Assembly: GCA_024102815.1 (NCBI GenBank)
Contig: JAGFJJ010000072.1
Span: 62,001 to 126,000 of the forward strand
Origin: Phycisphaerae bacterium
GTDB lineage: Bacteria > Planctomycetota > Phycisphaerae > UBA1845
Length of the DNA stretch: 64,000 bases
Direction of reading: 5' to 3'
Under the pieces are notes generated by a model. It did not search any database, was not told where the DNA came from, and saw only the letters and a list, made by a program, of their open reading frames with translations. Positions 36,646-45,809 of the stretch are shown here, in pieces (position 1 is the stretch's first letter; every line of letters begins with the position of its first letter). Position numbers and translations under genes: made by a program.

Positions 36646-38121
36646 ATGGTCCGATTCTCCCTCCTTTTCCTTTGCATCATTCCGCTTCCTTCTTCGCGGG
36701 CGGCGACAGTGTCGGCTGACGCTTTGCGCGCCCCGGGCGATGAGGGTACCCCCAAGCTTGCCGACGTTCTTGCGCGGTATTTTCAAACGGAGGATGCGCG
36801 GGCGCGGAAGGCGCTGGTTGAGGATGTGCGCCGGGTGGCGGATGGGGCCGTGGATGAGGTGGCGGCGGCGCTTGCTGAGCTCGAGCTTTGGTCCGAACCT
36901 GAGGCGAGCGAGGGTAAGTTCGAGGCTCCCATTGCCGGAGGTTCGCCGCTTCACGTTAGCTACAGGCTGCCAAAGGACTATTCGATCGAACGACGGTTTC
37001 CGTTGTTGGTGACGATTCAGAAGTCGTCGCGGCGGCTCTTCGTGGGCAGTGGTTGGGCGATGCGGCCGGCGTTTCCCCAGTGGTTGCCGGCGTCGGCGAC
37101 GGAACGGTTCGTTCATGTTTCCTATTTCACGCCGACGGAGGCGACGTTCGCGGCGTCGGGGACGTTGGGGGCGGAGTTTCGGGCGGTGGTGCGCGAGGCG
37201 CGGCGGCGGTTTCGCATCGACAGCGATCGCATCTTTCTGCACGGCGAGTGGGAGGGCGGGGAGGCGGCGTGGCAGGTGGCGATGTTCCAGCCGCACCTGT
37301 TTGCCGGTGCCATCCTCGTGGCATCGATCCCGGACCTGCCGTATCCAGCGACGATGTATCGGATGATGGCCGGCTCGAATCTGAATCGACTACCGCTGTT
37401 GGTTGCGACGCCGGTTGCAAGAGGGCTGTCAGATCCAGGCGATCCGCGAGCTTCGGCTCGCGCGGAGACGCCGGATTCGGGCACCAAAGATGGACCGGAC
37501 TCGCCGCCACCAAATGCCTCGCTTGGCCGCTTGACCGCCGCGGGACGTGCTATCGAACTCCTGGCCGCAGAGACCGGTTCGCCGTGGAAAGTGCTGCACT
37601 ATCCCTTGGGATTGACGTTGGAATCGACCGCAGCCGAGAGCGAAAGTGCCGCGGCCCTGGCGTCGTTTCTGGGTCGATCGCGGGAGATGCAGACGGACAA
37701 CGTGTCCAGGGTGTTTCGCTATCCTTCGCAGGGTGATGCCGGCTGGGTGCGGCAGACTAAGTTCCTGGGGGACGTGTGGGAGGCGGAGGTCATTTCAATC
37801 GAGGCGCGTTCGCAGGCGACCGATTCGGTTCCCTATGCGTACCGCGTCCTGCTGGACAAGCTGGCGAGCATTGTCGGGGAACGAGGGGATCAGTCATTTG
37901 AAATCCGTACGCATCACTGCGGGGGGATCGACGTGCTGCTTCGACCCGGCGACGTCGACTGGTCGAAGCCGGTGACCGTGCGGATCAACGGGGCCCGTCG
38001 GCACGACAGCGTCGTCGAGCCGGACATCGCCGCGATGCTCGAGGAAGCGTACCGCGACTGGGAGTTTCAACATCCGCCGTGGGCGCGGCTGCGGTTTTCG
38101 ATTCGAAGCGATGGGGAATAA
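36646..38121 (+). CDS. Exported esterase-fold protein lacking the catalytic serine
   Basis: ATG 36646 is placed 6-8 bases after AGGAGG and starts a signal peptide (VRFSLLFLCIIPLPSSRA). An N-terminal helical part (about 30-90) is followed by an alpha/beta-hydrolase segment of the poly-hydroxybutyrate depolymerase/feruloyl-esterase type: YRLPKDYSIERRFPLLVTI and RIDSDRIFLHGEWEGGEAAWQVAMFQPHLFAGAILVASI. In active enzymes the elbow is G-x-S-x-G; here it reads HGEWEGG, with Trp in the serine position. The protein is therefore probably non-hydrolytic or uses different chemistry. The C-terminal 130 residues add a further beta-rich domain. 491 residues. Confidence 0.75.
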   Translation: MVRFSLLFLCIIPLPSSRAATVSADALRAPGDEGTPKLADVLARYFQTEDARARKALVEDVRRVADGAVDEVAAALAELELWSEPEASEGKFEAPIAGGSPLHVSYRLPKDYSIERRFPLLVTIQKSSRRLFVGSGWAMRPAFPQWLPASATERFVHVSYFTPTEATFAASGTLGAEFRAVVREARRRFRIDSDRIFLHGEWEGGEAAWQVAMFQPHLFAGAILVASIPDLPYPATMYRMMAGSNLNRLPLLVATPVARGLSDPGDPRASARAETPDSGTKDGPDSPPPNASLGRLTAAGRAIELLAAETGSPWKVLHYPLGLTLESTAAESESAAALASFLGRSREMQTDNVSRVFRYPSQGDAGWVRQTKFLGDVWEAEVISIEARSQATDSVPYAYRVLLDKLASIVGERGDQSFEIRTHHCGGIDVLLRPGDVDWSKPVTVRINGARRHDSVVEPDIAAMLEEAYRDWEFQHPPWARLRFSIRSDGE

Positions 38122-38154
38122 AGGAATTGCGGCGGTGATCAGGTAGGGCTTACC

Positions 38155-39198
38155 TTAGGAGGATCGCCCATTGCTCGTTGCCTCTTCGACAATCCTTCTT
38201 GCCGTATCCCATTCCAGCCAGAGCTCGAACCACCAGACCTTGTTCTTCCACCGGCCGTAGCGGTCGTAGATTTCCTCGATCTGCTTCGGCGTGGCTTTCT
38301 TTCCCTTGAGATGCGTGCGGGAGACGTGGGCGACGGTCGAGGTGTCGATGGCCAGGCGGTCATGGCGGCCGAGGAAGCCGAGCAGATAGTTGGCGCTGGT
38401 CGGGCCGATACCACGAATGGATCGGAGTCGTGACAGAAGTTCATGACTGCTGACGTTCGGGTCAGTGGCGAGGCGGGTGAGTTCGTCGGGATCGGTGCGT
38501 TTCTCGGCCACGTCTTTGCAGAGCTCGAGGATGGACTCGGTGCGGTAGCCCGCGCGGCAGACATCGTTGAGGTAGTGCGGGCCGGCGCGGAGGATTTCGC
38601 GGGGCGTGGGCCAGGCGTTGAGCGAGCGGAAGTGGCGGACGATCGGGCCGAGCTGGGCGAGGCGGTTGATCATCTTCACGGCCTGGCTCCAGTTCACGTT
38701 GGTGCCGAGGATGGTCTTGATGATGTCCTCGGTCAGGGAGACGCTGCGAGGCGTCCGCCCGGCGCCGATCCGCGGGAGCACGTGAAGCGTGGGGTGGTCG
38801 CGGCAGAGGTCGTAGAACTCGTCGAGGTTCTCGTCCAGGCCGAGCATGTGGCGGACGCCGGATTCGATGTGTGCCACGGTGGCGTCACTGAGTTCGTCGC
38901 CGTCGACGGAGACATTCAGAACGGCGTCGCGGCGAGTCGGCTTGCCCTCGACCACAGAGACGCGCATGGCGCCCTTGCCGTTGCGGAGGATGATCTGGAA
39001 GCACCGCCCTCCCTCGCTCCAGCTCATGGGGGCGCATTCGTGCCAGCCATGGCCCAGGACCGTGGCGGCGAGTGAGAACGGCTTCGGCGTGCGGATGTCG
39101 AAGGACTTGCGGTCCAAGCGAGATTCCTGGTGTTCACTCAAAGTTCGATGTCGGCGGCGTCCGGCTCGCGAGGGGGCTATGGTGATCGGTCCGGGCAA
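38155..39198 (-). CDS. HhH-GPD DNA glycosylase (OGG/AlkA-like)
   Basis: A base-excision repair glycosylase of up to 347 residues. Residues about 190-330 hold the HhH-GPD core. LRSIRGIGPTSANYLLGFLG is the helix-hairpin-helix, and HDRLAIDTSTVAH carries the conserved catalytic Asp. The Lys found in bifunctional OGG/Nth enzymes is absent from the hairpin (GIGPTSAN), so it is probably monofunctional. No C-terminal four-Cys iron-sulfur loop exists. The N-terminal domain (about 30-130) resembles the OGG/AlkA beta fold. The start is uncertain: the frame opens at a TTG near 39198, and a later TTG near 39138 is an alternative. Confidence 0.8.
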   Translation of the reverse strand: MPGPITIAPSRAGRRRHRTLSEHQESRLDRKSFDIRTPKPFSLAATVLGHGWHECAPMSWSEGGRCFQIILRNGKGAMRVSVVEGKPTRRDAVLNVSVDGDELSDATVAHIESGVRHMLGLDENLDEFYDLCRDHPTLHVLPRIGAGRTPRSVSLTEDIIKTILGTNVNWSQAVKMINRLAQLGPIVRHFRSLNAWPTPREILRAGPHYLNDVCRAGYRTESILELCKDVAEKRTDPDELTRLATDPNVSSHELLSRLRSIRGIGPTSANYLLGFLGRHDRLAIDTSTVAHVSRTHLKGKKATPKQIEEIYDRYGRWKNKVWWFELWLEWDTARRIVEEATSNGRSS

Positions 39199-39549
39199 GT
39201 AACGCCAGAGGCAAGGATTCTGCCGCAGGCGAAGGAGGGCGTCGTTCGGTCATCGGCTTGGGGTCTGGTCTGAACCGGTCTGGGTACCGGCCCAGGATGG
39301 AGTCCGAAGAACGAAGCGCGCCCCGCCATCGCACTGCGGCAGATAGCGTCTAACGGGGGATTCGACTCAGGGGAAGCGCGGCGGCGTTAAGCTCTGCGCC
39401 GAATTCGATCGGGGCTCCTCTTGGGGTCCGACGCCGCTTCCGATCCCGCGGGCCGGGATTATGCGTCCCGCTCGTTAGGGGGCAATGAAGGAACACAGGT
39501 TTTGGTGCATTTGCACGTAAGAACTTGTAATCCGCTGAGGATAATCGAG
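39199..39549. other. Intergenic region, no gene seen
   Basis: About 350 bases between the glycosylase start and the epimerase stop, both minus strand. It must hold the glycosylase promoter. Only a weak 5-bp stem (CGGGA...TCCCG near 39445-39475) is seen after the epimerase stop, with no T tract. Confidence 0.45.
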
Positions 39550-40503
39550 TTACAGTTTCTGCTTTCGCATCCAATTGGCAAAACAGGCAAGGCCGTCGGC
39601 CAGGTTGGTGGCCGGGTCGTAGCCCAGTTCGGCCCGAGCGACGGATACGTCGGCGTAGGTTCGGTCGACGTCGCCGGGTTGGAGAGGAAGGTGCTCAATG
39701 CGGGCGGAGCGTCCCAGGGCGTTTTCGAGAGCCCGGATCAATTCCATTACCGAAACGGGATGTTCGTTGCCCAGGTTATAGATTCGGTATTCGTCGCAGC
39801 GATCCAAGGCGCGGAGCACGCCGTCGACGGTGTCGGCAATGAAGGTGAAGTCGCGGGTCATGGAGCCGTCGCCGAATACGGGGACGGGCTTTCCCGACTC
39901 GATCAGCCGGGCGAACTTGTGAATCGCAAGGTCGGGGCGCTGCCTTGGTCCGTAGACGGTGAAGAAGCGCAGGCAGGTGATGGGGATGCCGTAGAGGTGG
40001 TGGTAGGTGTGGCAGATCAGCTCGCCGGCTTTCTTCGTGGCGGCGTAGGGGGAGATGGGGTCGTCGACGCGGTCGCTCTCGCGGAAGGGGACGTCGCGGC
40101 GGTTGCCGTAAACGCTGGAGCTGCTGGCGAAGACGAACCGGCACTTCGGCCTCGTTCGACAGGCTTCGAGCAGGACCAGCGTTCCGCGCACGTTGACGTC
40201 TTCGTAGAGCAGCGGTTGCTCAATGGATGGACGGACGCCGGCGCGGGCGGCCAGGTGAACAACGCCGTCGATTCCCTCGGAGAAGATCGAGCCCATCAGC
40301 GCGGCGTCGCGGATGTCACCTTCGATGATTCGGAAGCGGTCGTGGGAAATGAGATCCGCGATGTTGCGGCGCTTGACGTCGAGGGCGTAGAAGTCGTCGA
40401 AGTTATCGAGGGCGACGACCGAATCGCCGCGGGCGATCAGGGCTTCGCAAACGTGCGAGCCGATGAAGCCGGCTCCGCCAGTGACGAGAATTCGAGGAGG
40501 CAT
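39550..40503 (-). CDS. NAD-dependent nucleotide-sugar epimerase (UDP-glucuronate 4-epimerase type)
   Basis: A 317-residue [21 protein letters not shown] is the NAD loop, and SPYAATKKAGE provides the catalytic Tyr and Lys. RFFTVYGPRQRPDLAIHKF is the segment that marks UDP-GlcA 4-epimerases rather than GalE. These convert UDP-glucuronate to UDP-galacturonate. The ugd gene lies 50 bases upstream and would supply UDP-glucuronate, which supports the substrate. Stop and gaps indicate one transcript from wecB through ugd to this gene. Confidence 0.85.
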   Translation of the reverse strand: MPPRILVTGGAGFIGSHVCEALIARGDSVVALDNFDDFYALDVKRRNIADLISHDRFRIIEGDIRDAALMGSIFSEGIDGVVHLAARAGVRPSIEQPLLYEDVNVRGTLVLLEACRTRPKCRFVFASSSSVYGNRRDVPFRESDRVDDPISPYAATKKAGELICHTYHHLYGIPITCLRFFTVYGPRQRPDLAIHKFARLIESGKPVPVFGDGSMTRDFTFIADTVDGVLRALDRCDEYRIYNLGNEHPVSVMELIRALENALGRSARIEHLPLQPGDVDRTYADVSVARAELGYDPATNLADGLACFANWMRKQKL

Positions 40504-40553
40504 GCGAGGTTCCCGCGCTCGCGAGGATGGCGTTCAGGCGGTAGTCCACGCGC

Positions 40554-41876
40554 CTATCGAGCTTCCGCCCGCGGTCGTCCAACACAGACGTAATGGAAGC
40601 CGCGCCGAGCGAGCGTAGCGGGATCATACAGGTTTCGTCCGTCGAAGACGATCTTGGAAGTCAGGAGCTCTTCAATGCGGTCGAAATCGGGGGTGCGGTA
40701 GACCGGCCAGTCGGTGAAGATGACGAGGGCGTCGGCGCCCTTCAGCGCGACGTACTCGTCTTCGCACATTTCAATGCCCTTGTCAGAACCGATTTCCCTT
40801 GCGGCGTTGGCCATGGCCTCGGGATCGTGGGCACGGACCATCATGCCGCGTTCGCGGAACATCTGCACGGCCGAGAGCGCCGGCGATTCGCGCACGTCGT
40901 CGGTACGGGCCTTGAATGCCAACCCCCAAACGGCGAGGGTCGTCCTCGGGCATTTTTCGCCGAAGTGGTCGATGACCCGTCGGGCGAAGCGCTGCCGCTG
41001 GCGGGTGTTCACGTCGTTGACGGCTTCGACGATGTGCATGCGGCTTCCCGCAACCTGCCCCATCGAGACCAGCGCGGACACGTCCTTGGGGAAGCAGGAC
41101 CCGCCGAATCCCACGCCGGGAAAGAGGAACGCGTCGCCGATACGCGGGTCGGAGCCCACGCCTCGGCGAACGGACTCCACGTCGGCCCCGAGGTGCTCGC
41201 ACAGGCAGGCGATTTCGTTCATGAAGGAGATTTTCGTGGCCAGCAGGGCGTTGGCGGCGTACTTGGTCATCTCGGCGCTGGCCGGGTCCATGATGAGGAT
41301 ACGCTCGTTGCGCCGCAGGAACGGCGTGTAGAGTTCGCGCATGATCTCGATGACGGCGGGGTTGTTGGCCCCAATGACCACCCGGTCCGGTCGGAGGAAG
41401 TCCTCTACGGCCGCGCCTTCTTTCATGAATTCGGGATTGCTGACGTAATCAAAGGGATGATCGGTCTGCGAGGCGATGGCTTCGGAGATCAACCGGTGTG
41501 TACCGACGGGGACGGTGCTCTTCATGACCACGATGCGGTAGCCGTCCATGGACTTTCCGATGGTGCGGGCGACGTCGAGGGCGGCTGTGAGATCGGCCGA
41601 GCCGTCGGGTGCGGGAGGCGTGCCCACGGCGAGGAAGATGATCCGCGAGCGTTTGACGGCTTCGTCGAGATCGGTACTGAATTCGAGCCGCCCACGGGCG
41701 GTGTTGCGGTCGACAAGCTCCTTGAGCCCGGGCTCGTAGATGGGGATCTTGCCGGATTTCAAGGCGGCGATCTTGATGTCATCGATGTCCACGCAGACGA
41801 CGTGGTTTCCGGATTCGGCGAAACCGGTGCCCGCGACCAACCCGACATACCCCGTGCCGACCACGCAAAGCTTCAT
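40554..41876 (-). CDS. ugd: UDP-glucose 6-dehydrogenase
   Basis: Oxidises UDP-glucose to UDP-glucuronate with two NAD+. VVGTGYVGLVAGTGFAESGNHVVCVD at the start is the NAD fold, and VGFGGSCFPKDVSAL near 255-270 holds the catalytic Cys thiolate. The C-terminal part has the second Rossmann-like domain (VFTDWPVYRTPDF). The 440-residue length is usual. Its start overlaps the wecB stop by 4 bases (ATGA), so the two are translationally coupled. With the epimerase it forms a uronic-acid nucleotide-sugar operon, probably for exopolysaccharide or lipopolysaccharide. Confidence 0.95.
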   Translation of the reverse strand: MKLCVVGTGYVGLVAGTGFAESGNHVVCVDIDDIKIAALKSGKIPIYEPGLKELVDRNTARGRLEFSTDLDEAVKRSRIIFLAVGTPPAPDGSADLTAALDVARTIGKSMDGYRIVVMKSTVPVGTHRLISEAIASQTDHPFDYVSNPEFMKEGAAVEDFLRPDRVVIGANNPAVIEIMRELYTPFLRRNERILIMDPASAEMTKYAANALLATKISFMNEIACLCEHLGADVESVRRGVGSDPRIGDAFLFPGVGFGGSCFPKDVSALVSMGQVAGSRMHIVEAVNDVNTRQRQRFARRVIDHFGEKCPRTTLAVWGLAFKARTDDVRESPALSAVQMFRERGMMVRAHDPEAMANAAREIGSDKGIEMCEDEYVALKGADALVIFTDWPVYRTPDFDRIEELLTSKIVFDGRNLYDPATLARRGFHYVCVGRPRAEAR

Positions 41877-43102
41877 GATTCAACTCCACCGGCCGCCACT
41901 ACCGCGGCCATTGCGTCCGGCGACCCGCCATGGACGCCGGTCATCGTGGGTGGCACGCTCCGTTCCGCAACAGGCCCCATCCGCGGCGCGCCGCGAGACG
42001 TCGCAGTCCGTGCTTGGCGACACGCCATAAGTTCGCGGACGATCCGCTGGGCGGCTCGGCCATCCCACAATTCGGGCATCATACGCGCCGAAAGCGGATT
42101 GGCACGCATGTCGGCCCATGCCGCGAGAATGGTCTCGGCCCGGGTCCCAGCGAGGCGATTTGTTCCACTGGTCAGCGTGATCGGCCTTTCGGTGTTGTCC
42201 CGCAGGGTGAGGCACGGCACGCCGAGTATGGTCGTCTCCTCCTGGATTCCGCCCGAGTCCGTCAGCATGGCCGCCGCACCGGCCATCAAGGAGAGGAAAT
42301 CGAGGTAGCCGAGGGGTTCGGTGCGGATGAGCCGTGGCAGGCCGGCGAGCCGGGCGCCCAGGCCGAACCGCTTGAAGTTGGCGGCCGTGCGCGGGTGCAA
42401 GGGGAATACTATGGGGAGTTCCGCGGAGATGTTCTCCAGGGCGTTCAGGATGGAGCCCAGTGCAGTGGGATCGTCCACATTGGACGGCCGGTGCAGGGTG
42501 ACGGCGACGTACCCGCGTGGCTCGAGGCCGAGTCTCTCGCGAATCGCGGACTGCTCGGCGGCTTCTCTATGGCGGAGAAGCGTATCAATCATGACGTTGC
42601 CGACGAAGCGGATCCGTTCATCGGGAATGCCCTCGCGACGCAGATTCTCGACGCCGCTGGGTTCACTGACGAACAGCAGATCGCTGATGGAGTCAGCCAC
42701 GATTCGGTTGATCTCCTCGGGCATGGTGCGGTCGAAGCTGCGAAGTCCCGCTTCGACGTGGGCTACGGGAATGTTCAGTTTGGCAGCGACGAGCGCGCAA
42801 GCCATGGTGCTGTTGACGTCGCCCACGACCACGACCCAGTCCGGGCGGGTTTCGAGGCAGACCGGCTCAAAGCGGCGCATGACCTCGGCCGTTTGGACCG
42901 CGTGGGAACCGCTGCCCACGCCGAGGTTGATATCCGGACGCGGGATGCCCAGTTCCTCGAAGAAGCAGCGGCTCATGTGCTCGTCGTAGTGCTGGCCGGT
43001 GTGAACCAGGGTAGGGTGGATGTCCGCGTGGTGCAGGGCGTCCACGAGGGGGGCTACTTTCATGAAGTTCGGCCGAGCGCCGCAGACGCAAACGACACGC
43101 AT
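41873..43102 (-). CDS. wecB: UDP-N-acetylglucosamine 2-epimerase (non-hydrolysing)
   Basis: Interconverts UDP-GlcNAc and UDP-ManNAc for surface polysaccharide synthesis. GARPNFMKVAPLVDAL at the N-terminus, HVEAGLRSFDRTMPEEINRIVAD near 115, HRPSNVD near 205 and TDSGGIQEETTILGVPCLTLR near 290 are all diagnostic of the family. The ATG at 43102 has GGGAG upstream; the frame stays open to 43690, but that part lacks the fold. It has about 50 residues beyond the usual end (CRQARTATSRGAPR...), a poorly ordered tail. 409 residues in all. Confidence 0.94.
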   Translation of the reverse strand: MRVVCVCGARPNFMKVAPLVDALHHADIHPTLVHTGQHYDEHMSRCFFEELGIPRPDINLGVGSGSHAVQTAEVMRRFEPVCLETRPDWVVVVGDVNSTMACALVAAKLNIPVAHVEAGLRSFDRTMPEEINRIVADSISDLLFVSEPSGVENLRREGIPDERIRFVGNVMIDTLLRHREAAEQSAIRERLGLEPRGYVAVTLHRPSNVDDPTALGSILNALENISAELPIVFPLHPRTAANFKRFGLGARLAGLPRLIRTEPLGYLDFLSLMAGAAAMLTDSGGIQEETTILGVPCLTLRDNTERPITLTSGTNRLAGTRAETILAAWADMRANPLSARMMPELWDGRAAQRIVRELMACRQARTATSRGAPRMGPVAERSVPPTMTGVHGGSPDAMAAVVAAGGVES

Positions 43103-43341
43103 CGCACTCCCGGATTGCTGTGAAACAAGATTATCCACCGCGTGCTCCAGTGATTTGGCGGGCCGGGAGAGGGTCCTATAACCACGACAATTGGACTCCC
43201 TGCCTCTTACGGGGCTCGCCGTTGCGGTTTTATCGACCACAACGGAGTCGCGCTGAATCGGGCCGTGGTGGGCGGCGAGAGCAGAGTTCTCAGTATCTTG
43301 TGGCCGCTGACTGGGCGGAAGAAAGGCGTCGCCACGCGTGG

Positions 43342-44019
43342 TCAGTGCCAATCGTGGCCTAGAATCACGCGAGGGATTTCCCTCGGGTCGTCGATGATCC
43401 AGGTGGGCCGGGTGCTCTTGAGAATGTCTACATTGCGGTAGCCCCAGGTTACCGCCAGCGCAGCCATGCCCGCATTGTGCGCCGTTTCGATGTCCACGTC
43501 GGAGTCGCCGACGAAACAGACCAGCTCGGGTGGGCGGTCCATGGCCGCGGCGAGTTCGAGCGCCGTGGTCGGATCCGGCTTTCGAGGTCCGCCGGGAAGC
43601 TGCCCCAGGAAACGGACGAATGGCCAAGGGTTGAGAAATCTGCGGCAGAGCGACTCCGTGAAATCGTGCGTCTTGTTGGAAAGAACGCACATGGGCACGC
43701 CGGCCTGGGCGAGTTCCGTCAGGGCGGTCTCTGCCCCCGGATAGAAGCGGGTTTCGTCGAACATTCGTCGGGCATACTCCGGGCGGTAGAGTTCGATAAG
43801 CCTGTCGATCTCAGTCTGTTCGTTCCGACCCGAAGCAAGACTGAGCATGCGGGCAAGTCCTTCCCCGACCAGGTCGCGGACCTCCCCGGCCTGTTTGGTG
43901 GGGCGACCAATTCGGGTCAGAACAGCGTTCAGCGACGCCGTAATATCTTCAAGGGTATCGAGAAGCGTGCCATCGAGGTCGAAGATCACGCCGGGGGTCG
44001 TCCGGGGATTCTTGATCAT
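43342..44019 (-). CDS. gph: Phosphoglycolate phosphatase-like HAD hydrolase
   Basis: A 225-residue haloacid dehalogenase-superfamily phosphatase. Motif I, FDLDGTLLDT, holds the nucleophile and general acid Asp pair. Motif II is the Ser in SNKTHD, motif III the Lys in GPRKPDPTT, and motif IV the GDSDVDIETA acidic pair. The helical cap between residues about 20 and 85 fits the Gph subfamily, which removes 2-phosphoglycolate. Substrate range of these enzymes is often broad. It is divergent from aroDE. Confidence 0.85.
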   Translation of the reverse strand: MIKNPRTTPGVIFDLDGTLLDTLEDITASLNAVLTRIGRPTKQAGEVRDLVGEGLARMLSLASGRNEQTEIDRLIELYRPEYARRMFDETRFYPGAETALTELAQAGVPMCVLSNKTHDFTESLCRRFLNPWPFVRFLGQLPGGPRKPDPTTALELAAAMDRPPELVCFVGDSDVDIETAHNAGMAALAVTWGYRNVDILKSTRPTWIIDDPREIPRVILGHDWH

Positions 44020-44152
44020 GATCAGTGAACGATACCCCCTGAAATTCGAATGTGCCAGGAGAGGGTTGCCGCAGGCCGAAGTGAGGAGCTATTGTCTCGC
44101 GATTCGCCCTGCGGTATTTCCCCATCGGACCGCTTGAACCTTCCCGGCGAAC

Positions 44153-44158
44153 TAAAAT
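44153..44158 (+). promoter_or_regulatory. Candidate -10 box upstream of aroDE
   Basis: TAAAAT lies about 77 bases before the aroDE ATG. The nearest -35-like hexamer, TTGAAC at 44134-44139, is only 13 bases away, shorter than optimum. The call is weak. Confidence 0.25.
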
Positions 44159-44234
44159 ACAGAGCGATACGTCACGGCCTGGGAGATGCCGGCTTGCCGG
44201 TCGGCCGATACAGATTCTGGATGGGTAATTTGCA

Positions 44235-45809
44235 ATGACGGAACTTGTTGTATCAGTTGCCGGCGATGATCTGGATGCGCTGCGCCGCCGGGCGGAGCGG
44301 GCGTTCTCCGCTGGGGCGCAACTTGTCGAGCTGCGCATCGATTCCTACCAAGGGGACGCCATGGCGCTGGCGGATTACCTGCGAACCCTTCCGGGGCGGC
44401 ATTGGATTGTGACCTGCCGCGCCAGCAGCGAAGGCGGGCGCTGCTCGGACGACCAGCCCACGCGGATGAAGCGGTTGCTCGATGCGACGAGAGACACGGA
44501 TGCGCTCATTGATTTCGAGTTGGCGGAATGGGAGCGGAGCGCGGAGGCGCGGGAGAGCTATCGGAAAGAGCGATCTGCAAACGGACACCAGCGGCGCCTG
44601 ATCCTCTCCATGCACGACCGCATGACCACGCCGGATCAGGCGGCGGGCGTCATCCGCCGGGCACTGCTCGATCCGGAGGTTCTCGCCGCCAAGATGGCCT
44701 ACAACTGCGATTCGGTTCATGACAGCTTCCTCGCCCTGGATCTGATGCGGCAGAACGGACCCATGGTCGTGGCCATTGCCAAAGGGGAGGCGGGGCTCTG
44801 GACACGGTTACTGGCCCGCAAGTTGAACTCGTTTGCAACCTATTGTGCGTTGCGACCCGAATGGCGCACGGCCGAGGGCCAATTCACCCTGGAGGAGATG
44901 ACGCAGCGCTTCCGCTGGTCGGCGATGACGCGCGAGACGAAGGTCTTCGGCGTACTGGCCGATCCGGTGATGCACTCGATGGGGCCGGTGCTGTTCAATC
45001 ACTGGTTTGCCGAGGAGCGGATCGATGCGGTGTATGTGCCGGTGCTGGTACGCCCGACCCCCGGGAATCTGCGCCGCTTTCTCGACGGATGCCTGGAGCG
45101 CGACTGGCTGAACGTTGGCGGATTCAGCGTAACGCTTCCGCACAAGGAACTGACCCTGCGCTGGCTCGGCGATCGTGCGGACCGCCAGGCAGCGGCGATC
45201 GGCGCGGTGAACACCGTTGTGCTCCGCGACGGTGAAGCCAAGGGTTTCAATACCGATTGCTACGCGGCAATCGACTCGCTGTGTGAGGCACTGGGGCGCA
45301 AGCGTACCCAGCTCGTCGGGCTGCGCGTCGATGTGCTGGGTACCGGCGGAGCGGCGCGGGCACTGCTGGCCGGCTTGAGTGAATTCGGCGCAACAGCAAC
45401 GGTCTACGGTCGTTCGGCCGAGCGGCGCGAGGAGTTGGCGGCGACGTTCGGGTGCAAATCGCGCTCTTGGGAAGATCGGGAGCTTCGCGAGGGCGAGGTT
45501 CTTGTGAATTGCACGAACGTGGGCATGGCTCCGGATGTGGACGCATCGCCCATGCCGGAAGGATCGCTATCGAACTGCCGTCTCGTGTTTGACCTGGTCT
45601 ATCATCCGCTGGAAACAAAACTGCTGCGAACGGCACGTGAGGCCGGCGTACCGACGCTGGACGGGCTGGACATGTTCGTTCGTCAAGCCATGGCGCAGTT
45701 TGCCCTCTGGTTGGGCAAGTCGCCGAGCAAGGAAAGCGGACGGTCGTGCGTCATGGCCGAGCTGGCGCGCTCGAAGGCGGCGGCGGAACCCGAGGCGGCA
45801 GGGGGATGA
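44235..45809 (+). CDS. aroDE: Bifunctional 3-dehydroquinate dehydratase (type I) / shikimate dehydrogenase
   Basis: A 524-residue fusion that catalyses two consecutive shikimate-pathway steps. N-terminal half (about 1-225): type I dehydratase with VELRIDSY, ILSMHD (catalytic His) and LAAKMAYNC (Schiff-base Lys). C-terminal half (about 235-505): shikimate dehydrogenase with VFGVLADPVMHSMGP, NVGGFSVTLPHKELTL (catalytic Lys), GAVNTVV, GFNTDCYAA and the NADP loop VLGTGGAARALLAGL. The tail after 505 is Ala/Glu-rich. Its stop overlaps the aroK start by 4 bases. This fusion is known from chlamydiae and planctomycetes. Confidence 0.96.
   Translation: MTELVVSVAGDDLDALRRRAERAFSAGAQLVELRIDSYQGDAMALADYLRTLPGRHWIVTCRASSEGGRCSDDQPTRMKRLLDATRDTDALIDFELAEWERSAEARESYRKERSANGHQRRLILSMHDRMTTPDQAAGVIRRALLDPEVLAAKMAYNCDSVHDSFLALDLMRQNGPMVVAIAKGEAGLWTRLLARKLNSFATYCALRPEWRTAEGQFTLEEMTQRFRWSAMTRETKVFGVLADPVMHSMGPVLFNHWFAEERIDAVYVPVLVRPTPGNLRRFLDGCLERDWLNVGGFSVTLPHKELTLRWLGDRADRQAAAIGAVNTVVLRDGEAKGFNTDCYAAIDSLCEALGRKRTQLVGLRVDVLGTGGAARALLAGLSEFGATATVYGRSAERREELAATFGCKSRSWEDRELREGEVLVNCTNVGMAPDVDASPMPEGSLSNCRLVFDLVYHPLETKLLRTAREAGVPTLDGLDMFVRQAMAQFALWLGKSPSKESGRSCVMAELARSKAAAEPEAAGG

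Noticed and set aside
40593..42308. Plus-strand ORF of 571 codons, and a 397-codon ORF from 41930
   Set aside because: Both are antisense to ugd and wecB, which have clear catalytic motifs.
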